Part shown: positions 1-8,167 of the stretch, one piece after another
Layout: every line of letters begins with the position of its first letter
Position numbering within the stretch: position 1 is the first letter of the stretch
NCBI RefSeq assembly: GCF_000350085.1
Contig: NZ_CAUM01000150.1
Coordinates: 90,064 to 154,063, forward strand
Length of the DNA: 64,000 bases
Reading direction: 5' to 3'
Origin: Mesorhizobium metallidurans STM 2683
GTDB taxonomy: Bacteria; Pseudomonadota; Alphaproteobacteria; Rhizobiales; Rhizobiaceae
Made by a program: the position numbers and the translations under genes
The notes under the pieces: model-generated
What the model saw: the letters and a program-made list of their open reading frames with translations, nothing else
The model's database searches: none
Told to the model about the DNA's origin: nothing

Positions 1-1613
1 TTCAGATGCTCGACCGATTCAAAACCCTCGCGATGCGCCAGCTCGATGTCGGAAGCGGTGACATCGTGCTGCTGGTCGACAAAGGCCTTGCCCTTGCCGA
101 CGACATGCCAGAGCGGCGTGAGCGAGAACGCCTCATCCTCGGCGACAGGCGCCGAGCCTGCCTTGCCGCTGCGCCCGGCATCCCGCGCCGCTTGCGCGCC
201 TGCGGCAAAGCCTTCGCGCAGGCAGGCGCCGAGGCTGAAGGCGCCGTTGGCGGCACCCGCCGCAACCATGCCCGGCGGAGCGCCATCCGGCACGAAGGCC
301 GCGATATCTTCCTGCCATTTCGGCCGGCCGCGATGGTAGGAGGTCAGCCCGACCGCCGGGTTCCAGCCGCCCGAGACGGCGAGCCCGTCGGCCTCGACTT
401 CAGCGCGTGCGCCACCCGTCAGCGACACCGCGATCCTCCTGACGCCGTCCTTGCCGCCATCGACTGCGCTGACCGAACCGTTCAGCACGGGGAAACCGCT
501 TTTCGAGGCGAGCGAGCGGTGAGCAGGGGATACATCAGGCCGTGCATCGACGACCGCCGCGATCTGCAATCCCGCGCCAAGCGCGGTTTCGACCGTGCGC
601 CAGCCATCCTCATTATTGGTGAACAGCGCGGCGCGTTTTGCCGGCGTTGCCGCATAGCGCTCGAGATAGGTCCGCATTCCGGACGCCATCATCACGCCGG
701 GCGTGTCGTTGCCGGCAAAGACGATCGGCCGTTCGATGGCTCCGGCGGCGACCACGCAGCGCTTGGCCACGATCCGCCACAGCCGCTGACGCACCTGGTG
801 TTCCGGCGGCGAGGGCAGGTGGTCGTTGACGCGCTCCAGCGCGCCATAGGTGCCGCCGTCATAGACACCGAACAGCGTCGTGCGGGTCATGATGCGGACG
901 TCGGGGAGTGCCGCAAGTTCCGCCAGCGTGCGCGAAATCCATTCGGCCGCCGGCATGCCGTCGATAGTGCCGCCATCCGACAGCAGCCGCCCGCCAAGCG
1001 CAAAATCCTCCTCGCACAGGATGACGCGGGCGCCGAAGCGGCCGGCGGCAAGTGCGGCCGCCAGTCCGGCCGGGCCGGAGCCGGCGATCAGCACATCGCA
1101 ATGCGCCCAGGCCTTGTCGTAATGGTCGGGGTCGGCAACACCGGCGGCGCGGCCTAGACCGGCGGCGCGGCGGATAGCCGGCTCATAGATCGCTTCCCAG
1201 AATTTCGCCGGCCACATGAAGGTCTTGTAGTAGAAGCCGGCGACGAAGATCGGAGCGAACAGCTGGTTGACCGCCATCAGGTCGTGACGCAGCGAAGGCC
1301 AGCGGTTTTGGCTGGCGGCTTCCAATCCTTCATAGAGTTCCGCCGTGGTCGCTTTGGTGTTCGGCTCGCGCCGCGCGCCTGTCCGCAATTCAACCAGTGC
1401 GTTGGGTTCTTCCGAACCTGCGGTCAGGATACCGCGCGGGCGATGATATTTGAACGAGCGGCCGACCAGCTTGACGCCATTGGCGACGAGCGCCGAAGCC
1501 AGTGTGTCGCCCTGGAAGCCGGAAAAAGTCTTGCCGTCGAAACGGAAATTCAGCGACGCCGAGCGGTCGATGAGGCCGCCGGATGGGAGGCGATGGGATT
1601 GGTTGGAACTCAC
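1..1613 (-). CDS. mgdC: N-methylglutamate dehydrogenase subunit MgdC (sarcosine oxidase alpha-like), partial
   Basis: The minus-strand frame is open from a GTG at 1613 to the window edge, giving 537 codons; the 3' part, expected to hold the GcvT-like folate domain, lies outside. Visible are an N-terminal region typical of SoxA (RLPSGGLIDR, then GRSFKYHRPRGI near residue 50) and a dinucleotide-binding motif GSGPAGLAAALAAGRFGA near residue 172. SoxA-family proteins are the large subunit of heterotetrameric sarcosine oxidases; next to mgs and gmaS the likely role is oxidation of N-methylglutamate to glutamate with transfer of the methyl carbon to tetrahydrofolate. The GTG is chosen because homology begins right after it, and it overlaps the TGA of an 86-codon open frame running through an inserted palindromic element. 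True sarcosine oxidase is the alternative. Confidence 0.88.
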   Translation of the reverse strand, partial: MSSNQSHRLPSGGLIDRSASLNFRFDGKTFSGFQGDTLASALVANGVKLVGRSFKYHRPRGILTAGSEEPNALVELRTGARREPNTKATTAELYEGLEAASQNRWPSLRHDLMAVNQLFAPIFVAGFYYKTFMWPAKFWEAIYEPAIRRAAGLGRAAGVADPDHYDKAWAHCDVLIAGSGPAGLAAALAAGRFGARVILCEEDFALGGRLLSDGGTIDGMPAAEWISRTLAELAALPDVRIMTRTTLFGVYDGGTYGALERVNDHLPSPPEHQVRQRLWRIVAKRCVVAAGAIERPIVFAGNDTPGVMMASGMRTYLERYAATPAKRAALFTNNEDGWRTVETALGAGLQIAAVVDARPDVSPAHRSLASKSGFPVLNGSVSAVDGGKDGVRRIAVSLTGGARAEVEADGLAVSGGWNPAVGLTSYHRGRPKWQEDIAAFVPDGAPPGMVAAGAANGAFSLGACLREGFAAGAQAARDAGRSGKAGSAPVAEDEAFSLTPLWHVVGKGKAFVDQQHDVTASDIELAHREGFESVEHL

Positions 1614-1656
1614 GATTGCCGGCCTTCCGTGAGTTCGATGAAATGCGAGACGGTTA

Positions 1657-1847
1657 CGCTGCCCCTCATCGCCCTGCCCGTCCTCCGCAGCAGCTGCGCT
1701 GCAGCTGCGGAGGGTGGACCGGGCACTTCTCCCCGTATAGTGACGGGGAGAAGGACGCCTTCAGGAAGCGCGCCGAGGTTGCGGCCAGCGCCCCTCTCCC
1801 CGTCACTATACGGGGAGAGGATGCCGGCAGGCAGGTGAGGGGCAGCG
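1657..1847. repeat. REP/RIME-like palindromic element inside the mgd operon
   Basis: This 191-base imperfect palindrome lies between mgdB and mgdC. The outer arms pair (cgctgcccctca near 1657 with tgaggggcagcg near 1847), and inside are two oppositely oriented copies of a hairpin, ctccccgtatagtgacgggg and ccccgtcactatacggggag. Its design matches the element at 15339-15484. On the minus strand the element can be read through without a stop from an ATG at 1870, overlapping the mgdB stop, to a TGA at 1610 overlapping the mgdC GTG. That suggests it inserted near the original mgdB/mgdC junction. Whether the 86-codon frame is translated is unknown. Confidence 0.8.
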
Positions 1848-1866
1848 CTGACCTGGACAGGAATAT

Positions 1867-2142
1867 TCATTTCGCAACCTGCCTCGCCCCAGCACCCGTC
1901 GCCGGCTCGACCGAAGAAATCTCATGCGTCAGCGTGTTGCGGTCGATCTTCAGCCAGGTCCGGCAGCCGCCGCCATGATACCAGTGCTCGCTCATCACGC
2001 CGGCGATGTTGTCGCGCAGATAGACATAGTCATAGACGGCATCTTCGCCGGCATCCGCCGCCGGGCGTCGCGGCTTGGCGTCGCCGAGATAGGTGAACTC
2101 GCCGAGTTCTCGTTCGCCGCAGAAAGGACAGACAATACGCAT
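1867..2142 (-). CDS. mgdB: N-methylglutamate dehydrogenase subunit MgdB (sarcosine oxidase delta-like)
   Basis: This 91-residue protein begins MRIVCPFCGERELGEF and carries the CPFCG motif and the HWYHGGGCRTWL segment typical of SoxD, the small zinc-binding delta subunit of heterotetrameric sarcosine oxidases. An upstream ATG in frame would add about 18 residues; the start at 2142 is preferred because the conserved family sequence starts there. It sits 16 bases after mgdA and before mgdC, the usual B-D-A order. The likely role is structural or metal-binding in the N-methylglutamate dehydrogenase complex. Its stop overlaps the start of the open frame that crosses the palindromic repeat. Confidence 0.9.
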   Translation of the reverse strand: MRIVCPFCGERELGEFTYLGDAKPRRPAADAGEDAVYDYVYLRDNIAGVMSEHWYHGGGCRTWLKIDRNTLTHEISSVEPATGAGARQVAK

Positions 2143-2158
2143 GATTTCCCGGCCGTCC

Positions 2159-3412
2159 TCAGTGCAGGTTCGGTTGGGCGCCGACGCCCTTTTCATCGAT
2201 CATCGCGCCGCGCCGGAATCGGTCGAGGCGGAACCTTGCGGCTTCCTCGTGCGATTCATCGCGCGCCAGAAGATGGGCAAAGACAAAGCCGGAGCCCGGC
2301 GTCGCCTTGAAGCCGCCATAGCACCAGCCGGCGTTGAGGTAGAGCCCGTCCACCGGCGTCTTGTCGATGATCGGCGTGCCGTCCATCGACATGTCCATGA
2401 CGCCGCCCCACTGGCGCAGCAGCCGCACACGGCCGATCATCGGCATCAGCGCCATGCCGCCCTCGCAGACATCCTCCATCACAGGCATGTTGCCGCGCTG
2501 GGCATAGGAATTGTAGCCGTCTATGTCGCCGCCGAAGACCAGCCCGCCCTTGTCGGACTGGCTGACGTAGAAATGGCCGGCGCCAAAGGTCATGACGTTG
2601 GGCAAAAGCGGCTTGATCGCCTCGGAGACAAAGGCCTGCAGCACATGGCTTTCGATCGGCAGGCGCAGTCCCGCCATCGAGGCGACGCGCGATGAACTGC
2701 CGGCGACGGCCATGCCGACCTTGCCGGCGCCGATCCTGCCGCGCGATGTCTCGACGCCGGTCACCTTGCCATTGGCATCTCTGACAAAACCGGTGACCTC
2801 GCAGTTCTGGATGATGTCGACGCCGAGCGCGCTCGCCGCATGGGCATAGCCCCAGACCACGGCGTCATGCCGCGCCGTGCCGCCGCGCCGCTGCAGCAGC
2901 CCGCCCTGCACGGGGAAGCGCGCATTGTCGAAGTTCAGGAACGGCATCATCTTCTTGACCGCGGCAAGGTCAAGCAGCTCCGCATCGATGCCGTTGATGC
3001 GCATCGTATTGCCGCGCCTGGCATAGGCGTCGCGCTGCGCGTCGGAATGATAGAGGTTGATGACGCCGCGCTGGCTGACCATGGTGTTGTAGTTGAGGTC
3101 CTGCTCCATCCGTTCCCACAGCTTCATCGACAGCTCGTAGAAACCGGTATTGCCGGGCAGCCCGTAATTGGAGCGGATGATGGTGGTGTTGCGGCCGGCA
3201 TTGCCGGAGCCGATCCAGCCCTTTTCCAGCACCGCGACATTCCTGATGCCGTATTCGCTGGCGAGGAACCATGCCGTCGCCAGGCCATGGCCGCCGCCGC
3301 CGATGATCACCACGTCGTAGTGGCTCTTCGGGCTGGCGTCGCGCCAGGTGCGCTGCCAGTTCTTGTGGCCGGAAAATGCCGCCCGGGCGAGGGAGAAGAT
3401 CGAGTATTTCAT
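2159..3412 (-). CDS. mgdA: N-methylglutamate dehydrogenase subunit MgdA (sarcosine oxidase beta-like)
   Basis: A 417-residue FAD-dependent oxidoreductase of the SoxB type. It has an N-terminal dinucleotide motif VVIIGGGGHGLATAWFLA near residue 34, the GSGNAGRNTTIIRSNYG segment typical of heterotetrameric sarcosine oxidase beta subunits, and the C-terminal GLYLNAGWCYGGFKATPGSG that holds the flavin region. In the N-methylglutamate pathway this catalytic subunit would oxidise the N-methyl group of N-methylglutamate. It follows gmaS after about 36 bases and precedes mgdB. Sarcosine oxidase proper is possible on sequence alone; the adjoining gmaS and mgsABC genes favour the methylamine role. Confidence 0.9.
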   Translation of the reverse strand: MKYSIFSLARAAFSGHKNWQRTWRDASPKSHYDVVIIGGGGHGLATAWFLASEYGIRNVAVLEKGWIGSGNAGRNTTIIRSNYGLPGNTGFYELSMKLWERMEQDLNYNTMVSQRGVINLYHSDAQRDAYARRGNTMRINGIDAELLDLAAVKKMMPFLNFDNARFPVQGGLLQRRGGTARHDAVVWGYAHAASALGVDIIQNCEVTGFVRDANGKVTGVETSRGRIGAGKVGMAVAGSSSRVASMAGLRLPIESHVLQAFVSEAIKPLLPNVMTFGAGHFYVSQSDKGGLVFGGDIDGYNSYAQRGNMPVMEDVCEGGMALMPMIGRVRLLRQWGGVMDMSMDGTPIIDKTPVDGLYLNAGWCYGGFKATPGSGFVFAHLLARDESHEEAARFRLDRFRRGAMIDEKGVGAQPNLH

Positions 3413-3448
3413 GAACCTGTTTCGCGCCGGGCGTGCAACAATTCCGGA

Positions 3449-4756
3449 TCAGATGTCGAGCGTGTGGTCGCGCTCCCACTGGGTGAAGTGGGAAGCATAG
3501 GAATTCCATTCCTGGTGCTTCAGCTTTAGATAGGCCGACGAGAATTCCTCACCCAGCGCCGCCTTGAGCGATTTGTCGTTGTCAAACTCGCGCAATGCGT
3601 CGAGCAGGTTGAGCGGCAGCTTCGGCGCCCCTTCGACCGTATGGCCGAACTGGTACATGTCGATGTCGTAGCGCCGGCCGGGATCGGCCTTCGAGCGGAC
3701 GCCGTCGAGGCCGGCGGCGATGATGACGGCCTGCAGCAGATAGGGGTTTGCCGCGCCGTCCGGCAGGCGCAACTCGAAGCGGCCGGGGCCGGGCACGCGC
3801 ACCATGTGGGTGCGGTTGTTGCCGGTCCAGGTCACCGTGTTCGGCGCCCAGGTGGCGCCGGAGATGGTGCGCGGCGCGTTGATGCGCTTGTAAGAATTCA
3901 CCGTCGGGTTGGTGATGGCGGCAAGCGCGGAGGCATGTTTCATGATGCCGCCGAGGAAATTCCGGCCCTTGGCCGACAGGCCGAGTTCCATCGCATTGTC
4001 GGCAAAGACATTGGTCTTGCCGTCTTTGTCCCACACCGAGATATGCGCATGGCAGCCATTGCCGGTCAGGCCCTGGAACGGTTTCGGCATGAAGGTTGCG
4101 CGCAGGCCGTGCTTTTCGGCAACCGACTTCACCATGAATTTAAAGAAGGAATGCTTGTCGGCGGTCGCCAGCGCATCATCGAAGGCCCAGTTCATCTCGA
4201 ACTGGCCGTTGGCGTCCTCATGGTCGTTCTGGTAGGCGCCCCAGCCGAGCGCCAGCATGTGGTCGCAGATCTCGGCGATGACGTCATAGCGGCGCATCAC
4301 CGCCTGCTGGTCGTAGCAGGGCTTCGACGCGGTATCGTATTCGTCGGAAATCGTCTTGCCGTCCGGCGAGATCAGGAAGAATTCGGCCTCGACGCCGGTC
4401 TTGATGTGCATGCCGTCGCCAGCCGCCTCGGCAATCAGCCGCTTCAGCGTGTTGCGCGGCGCCTGCTCGACCGATTTGTCGTCCATGATGCAGTTGGCGG
4501 CGACCCAGGCGACTTCGGGCTTCCAAGGCAACTGGATCACCGAGGCCGGATCCGGCACCGCCAGCATGTCGGGATGCGCCGGCGTCAGGTCGAGCCAGGT
4601 GGCAAAGCCGGCAAAGCCGGCACCGTCCCGCTGCATGTCGGGGATCGCCTGCGCTGGCACCAGCTTGGCGCGCTGCCCACCGAACAGGTCGGTGTAGGAT
4701 ATCATGAAATATTTGACGCCCTTCTCCTTGGCGAAGGCGGCGAGATCGTTCCCCAT
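3449..4756 (-). CDS. gmaS: Gamma-glutamylmethylamide synthetase GmaS
   Basis: A 435-residue glutamine-synthetase-fold enzyme. The start at 4756 follows GAGGAA; an earlier in-frame start lacks support. Glutamine synthetase signatures are clear: VEAEFFL near residue 122 (glutamate and metal ligands), ENDHEDANGQFE-type metal site region, GNGCHAHISVWD, and NSYKRINAPRTISGATWAP. GmaS ligates methylamine to glutamate with ATP, the first step of the indirect methylamine pathway. It resembles the GlnT/type III-like branch rather than housekeeping GlnA. Its position between mgsC and mgdA in one operon is the standard layout and the main reason for choosing this function over plain glutamine synthetase. 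Confidence 0.92.
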   Translation of the reverse strand: MGNDLAAFAKEKGVKYFMISYTDLFGGQRAKLVPAQAIPDMQRDGAGFAGFATWLDLTPAHPDMLAVPDPASVIQLPWKPEVAWVAANCIMDDKSVEQAPRNTLKRLIAEAAGDGMHIKTGVEAEFFLISPDGKTISDEYDTASKPCYDQQAVMRRYDVIAEICDHMLALGWGAYQNDHEDANGQFEMNWAFDDALATADKHSFFKFMVKSVAEKHGLRATFMPKPFQGLTGNGCHAHISVWDKDGKTNVFADNAMELGLSAKGRNFLGGIMKHASALAAITNPTVNSYKRINAPRTISGATWAPNTVTWTGNNRTHMVRVPGPGRFELRLPDGAANPYLLQAVIIAAGLDGVRSKADPGRRYDIDMYQFGHTVEGAPKLPLNLLDALREFDNDKSLKAALGEEFSSAYLKLKHQEWNSYASHFTQWERDHTLDI

Positions 4757-4790
4757 TATAGTTCCTCGCTTACTGGCATTTTGGTTTGTC

Positions 4791-6119
4791 TTAGAAGCCG
4801 TTCTTGCCCGGTATCCAGTTGGTGCCGGCCAGCGGCACACCGGCCATGGCGGCGGCTTCGATCGTCAGGGCGACAAGATCCTCCGGCTCGAGATTGTGCA
4901 GGCTGTTCTTGCCGCAGGCGCGGGCGATTGTCTGAGCCTCAAGTGTCATCACCTTAAGATAATTCGCCAGCCTTCGTCCGGCCGCAATCGGATCGACCCG
5001 TTTCATTAGCTCGGGATCCTGCGTGGTGATGCCGGCCGGGTCGCGTCCTTCATGCCAGTCGTCATAGGCGCCGGCGGTGGTGCCGAGTTCGTTGTATTCC
5101 GCTTCCCAGCGCGGGTCGTTGTCGCCGAGCGCGACAAGCGCTGCCGTGCCGATCGACACCGCGTCGACGCCGAGCGCCAGCGCCTTGGCGACGTCGGCGC
5201 CGTTGCGGATACCGCCGGAGACGATCAGCTGCACCTTCCGGTGCATGCCGAGATCCTGCAGCGCCTGCACCGCCGGCCTGATACAGGCAAGCGTCGGCTG
5301 GCCGACATTTTCGATGAACACTTCCTGAGTTGCGGCGGTGCCGCCCTGCATGCCGTCGACGACGACAACATCGGCGCCCGATTTCACCGCAAGCGCGGTG
5401 TCGTAATAGGGCCGCGCGCCGCCGACCTTGACGTAGATCGGCTTTTCCCAGTCGGTGATCTCGCGCAGTTCGAGGATCTTGATCTCGAGGTCGTCCGGCC
5501 CCGTCCAGTCGGGGTGGCGCGAGGCCGAGCGCTGGTCGATGCCTTTCGGCAGCGTGCGCATTTCGGCGACGCGGTCGGAGATTTTCTGGCCGAGCAGCAT
5601 GCCGCCGCCGCCGGGCTTGGCGCCCTGGCCGACCACCACCTCGATCGCATCGGCGCGGCGCAAATCGCGCGGGTTCATGCCATAGCGCGACGGCAGATAT
5701 TGGTAGACCAGCATCTTGGAATGGCCGCGCTCTTCCTCGGTCATGCCGCCGTCGCCGGTGGTGGTCGAGGTGCCCGAGAGCGTCGCGCCACGGCCGAGCG
5801 CTTCCTTGGCCGGGCCGGACAGCGAGCCGAAGCTCATGCCGGCAATGGTGATCGGGATTTTCAATTCGATCGGTTTTTTCGCATAGCGCGAACCGAGCAC
5901 GACGCTGGTGTCGCAGCGCTCGCGATAGCCTTCGAGCGGGTAGCGCGAGATCGAAGCGCCGAGGAACAGAAGGTCGTCGAAATGCGGCAGCTTGCGCTTG
6001 GCGCCGGCGCCCCTGATATCATAGATGCCGGTCGCCGCGGCGCGGCGGATCTCGGAAAGCGTGTAGTCGTCGAAGGTCGCGGATTTGCGCGGCGTCGTCG
6101 GCGGGTTGCGATAAGTCAT
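4791..6119 (-). CDS. mgsC: N-methylglutamate synthase subunit MgsC (glutamate synthase FMN domain)
   Basis: A 442-residue protein equal to the FMN/Fe-S synthase domain of glutamate synthase. Visible features are SFGSLSGPAKEALGRGA, GEGGM-like TTTGDGGMTEEE, the flavin-barrel run IEVVVGQGAKPGGGGMLLG, VKVGGARPYYDTALAVKSGA, and the phosphate-binding GGIRNGADVAKALALGVDAV. With MgsA and MgsB it forms a three-piece version of glutamate synthase that converts gamma-glutamylmethylamide or methylamine to N-methylglutamate. It starts 6 bases after mgsB. Homologues in rhizobia have also been named GlxD; the gmaS and mgd genes here argue for the methylamine role. Confidence 0.9.
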   Translation of the reverse strand: MTYRNPPTTPRKSATFDDYTLSEIRRAAATGIYDIRGAGAKRKLPHFDDLLFLGASISRYPLEGYRERCDTSVVLGSRYAKKPIELKIPITIAGMSFGSLSGPAKEALGRGATLSGTSTTTGDGGMTEEERGHSKMLVYQYLPSRYGMNPRDLRRADAIEVVVGQGAKPGGGGMLLGQKISDRVAEMRTLPKGIDQRSASRHPDWTGPDDLEIKILELREITDWEKPIYVKVGGARPYYDTALAVKSGADVVVVDGMQGGTAATQEVFIENVGQPTLACIRPAVQALQDLGMHRKVQLIVSGGIRNGADVAKALALGVDAVSIGTAALVALGDNDPRWEAEYNELGTTAGAYDDWHEGRDPAGITTQDPELMKRVDPIAAGRRLANYLKVMTLEAQTIARACGKNSLHNLEPEDLVALTIEAAAMAGVPLAGTNWIPGKNGF

Positions 6120-6125
6120 TTTGCC

Positions 6126-6857
6126 TCAATATGCGTCGGCATTGTCGATATTGAAATTGTAGAGCGTGCGCGCCGAGCCGTAGCGCTTGAACTCAGCCGG
6201 CTTGACGCCGGTCACGCCGGCGCGGTCGAGCAAACCCTGCAGCAGTTCCAAATGTTCTGCCCGCATCTCCTTGGCGATGCAGTCGGCGCCAAGGCTGTCG
6301 ACCTTGCCGCGCACGAACAGCCGCGCCTCGTAGATGGAATCGCCCAGCGCATCGCCGGCATCGCCCAGCACCACCAGATTGCCCGACTGCGCCATGAAGG
6401 CCGACATGTGGCCGATATTGCCGCGCACGACAATGTCGATGCCTTTCATCGAGATGCCGCAGCGCGACGAGGCATTGCCCTCGATGACCAGCAGCCCGCC
6501 GCGGCCGGTGGCGCCGGCATATTGGCTGGCGTCACCCTTGATGGTGATCGAGCCCGACATCATGTTCTCGCCGACGCCCGGCCCGGCCGAGCCGTGGACA
6601 GTAATCGCGGCGCCATCGTTCATGCCGCCGCAATAATAGCCGACGCTGCCGCGCACATCGATGGTGACCGGCTGGTCGACGCCGACGGCGACGGAGTGGC
6701 TGCCTTTCGGGTTCAGCACCTCCCATGCCGTTTCGTTCGAGCCGGGCGTCAGCTTGTGAAGCGCCTGATTGAGCTCGCGCAGCGACATCGCGTCGAGGTC
6801 GAAGACCTGCGATGCATTATCGCGCGCTGCCGTCTTTGAAAGCTTGGTTGCCGGCAT
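6126..6857 (-). CDS. mgsB: N-methylglutamate synthase subunit MgsB (GXGXG domain)
   Basis: A 243-residue protein made of the right-handed beta-helix (GXGXG) domain found at the C-terminus of glutamate synthase. Repeating glycine-rich turns are visible: GSVGYYCGGMNDGAAITVHG, GPGVGENMMSGSITIKGDA and ATGRGGLLVIEGNASSRCG. The start at 6857 lies 4 bases after mgsA and gives an N-terminus of MPATKLSK; a longer in-frame version overlaps mgsA and is unlikely. In the intact enzyme this domain is structural and helps form the ammonia channel, so MgsB is probably the scaffold between MgsA and MgsC. Also called GlxC in rhizobia. Confidence 0.9.
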   Translation of the reverse strand: MPATKLSKTAARDNASQVFDLDAMSLRELNQALHKLTPGSNETAWEVLNPKGSHSVAVGVDQPVTIDVRGSVGYYCGGMNDGAAITVHGSAGPGVGENMMSGSITIKGDASQYAGATGRGGLLVIEGNASSRCGISMKGIDIVVRGNIGHMSAFMAQSGNLVVLGDAGDALGDSIYEARLFVRGKVDSLGADCIAKEMRAEHLELLQGLLDRAGVTGVKPAEFKRYGSARTLYNFNIDNADAY

Positions 6858-6861
6858 CAGC

Positions 6862-7758
6862 TCAATGCTCCCAGAAATAGACGGTCGCGGGCTCGGGTTC
6901 CCAGACCCTCGCATTGTCTATGCCGGGCAGTTTGGTGAGCGCGCGATATTCCGAACCGAAGGCGACATACTGGTCCGTCTCGGCCATCACCGCGGGCTTG
7001 CAGGCGATCGGATCGCGCACCACGCCGAAGCCGTTCTTGGTGCCGACGACGAAGGTGAAGAAGCCGTCGAGATCGCTGAGCGTGCCTTCCAGCGCCTCGC
7101 CGAGATTCTTGCCGTGCGCCATCTGCGAGGAGAGATAGGCGGCCGCCACTTCGGTGTCGTTCTCGGTCTCGAATGTCATGCCTTCGCGGACCAGCTCGCG
7201 CCGGACATTGTTGTGGTTGGAGAGCGAGCCATTGTGCACCAGGCACTGGTCGGCGCCGGTCGAGAACGGATGCGCGCCCATCGTTGTGACAGCCGATTCG
7301 GTCGCCATGCGGGTATGGCCGATGCCGTGCGTGCCGGTCATGTGGCGGACGTCGAAACGCTCGACGACGGCTTCCGGCAGGCCGACTTCCTTGTAGATCT
7401 CCACCACGTCGCCGGCGCCCATGATGCGGATGTCGGGCCTCAGCGCCTGGATGGCCTCACGCGCCTCGTCGATCTTGTCGGGCTTGGTCCTGACAACCGC
7501 ATGCGTCGACTTTACCGCCACGCTCACCGGCACGCCGATGGCCTTGGCGAGCTCGGTATCGAGACCGCGGAAATCGCGTTCCGGCTTCGCCGACTGGACG
7601 GTGATCTTGGCCTCGTTGCCGGTCGGCGCGCCGTAGATGGCGATGCCGGCGCTATCGGGACCGCGGTCGCTGAGCGAGATCAGCATCTCCGAAAGCATCG
7701 CGCCAAGCTTGGGCTCCAGCGCCTTGTCCTTCAAGAAAAGTCCGACGATTCCACACAT
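6862..7758 (-). CDS. mgsA: N-methylglutamate synthase subunit MgsA (class II glutamine amidotransferase)
   Basis: A 298-residue class II amidotransferase domain. The catalytic N-terminal cysteine is Cys2 (MCGIVGLFLKD), followed by DRGPDSAGIAIYG, GHTRMATES and HNGSLSNHNNVR, all diagnostic of this Ntn-hydrolase family. In N-methylglutamate synthase it would act on gamma-glutamylmethylamide, releasing methylamine for transfer. A good ribosome site (GGGAGG) precedes the ATG. It is the first gene of the mgsABC-gmaS-mgdABC operon; the 85 bases upstream hold a T-rich stretch on the minus strand that could carry the promoter. GlxB is the older rhizobial name for homologues. Confidence 0.9.
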   Translation of the reverse strand: MCGIVGLFLKDKALEPKLGAMLSEMLISLSDRGPDSAGIAIYGAPTGNEAKITVQSAKPERDFRGLDTELAKAIGVPVSVAVKSTHAVVRTKPDKIDEAREAIQALRPDIRIMGAGDVVEIYKEVGLPEAVVERFDVRHMTGTHGIGHTRMATESAVTTMGAHPFSTGADQCLVHNGSLSNHNNVRRELVREGMTFETENDTEVAAAYLSSQMAHGKNLGEALEGTLSDLDGFFTFVVGTKNGFGVVRDPIACKPAVMAETDQYVAFGSEYRALTKLPGIDNARVWEPEPATVYFWEH

Positions 7759-7843
7759 GTCAGCCTCCCGGCGTTTCTAGCTAAGAGATGATGTACCGAA
7801 TGAGTGTTTGGAATTCAATCATATGAAAAAAATATTCCTCTAG

Positions 7844-8167
7844 TTACGTGTGCGGCTCAATGCCGCTGCTCGCGCTATCGCGGTCGCCGCGGACGCTGTG
7901 AACCCATTGCGCATAGCGGATGCGCGCCATCCTGTAGGCATCCAGGATCGACAAGGCATAGATCAGGAAGCCGCCGGCATGGCGGCCGATGAAGCTGGCA
8001 TCGGGCGGTGCGATCCTGACCGTCACCCATGCCAGGATCACCATGAAAAAAAGGAACCGCAAACCGCGCACCGGCAAGCCCAGAATGACATGCCCGCTCG
8101 CCGGCAAGACGATCGCCGCGGCGAGAACGAGGTACGGATTTGCCGGCCGGACGCTGAAACTGGTCAT
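7844..8167 (-). CDS. Small membrane protein of unknown function
   Basis: 107 residues with two or three hydrophobic segments (YLVLAAAIVLPASGHVILGL, LRFLFFMVILAWVTVRI and FLIYALSILDAY). Its ATG overlaps the stop of the gene at 8164-8853 by four bases, so the two are probably translated together. I do not recognise a family. It lies between the mgs operon and the permease on the same strand, inside the methylated-amine island, which gives only weak functional hints; a membrane partner for its upstream neighbour is plausible. Confidence 0.65.
   Translation of the reverse strand: MTSFSVRPANPYLVLAAAIVLPASGHVILGLPVRGLRFLFFMVILAWVTVRIAPPDASFIGRHAGGFLIYALSILDAYRMARIRYAQWVHSVRGDRDSASSGIEPHT

Noticed and set aside
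6..1157. Long plus-strand open frame opposite mgdC
   Set aside because: The minus-strand frame reads as a clear SoxA-family protein with family motifs; the plus frame has no motif and is a GC-rich shadow.
1657..1847. CRISPR-like array from the repeated ccccgtatagtgacgggg units
   Set aside because: Only two units in inverted orientation forming a palindrome, with no regular spacers.
1..3412. Plain sarcosine oxidase soxBDA
   Set aside because: Possible on sequence, but the upstream mgsABC-gmaS genes in the same operon are diagnostic for the N-methylglutamate pathway.
3449..4756. Reading gmaS as housekeeping glutamine synthetase
   Set aside because: Its place between mgsC and mgdA and the type III-like sequence fit gamma-glutamylmethylamide synthetase better.
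5052..6839. 595-codon plus-strand open frame opposite mgsC and mgsB
   Set aside because: It crosses two genes with strong family motifs on the other strand and has a shadow-type composition.
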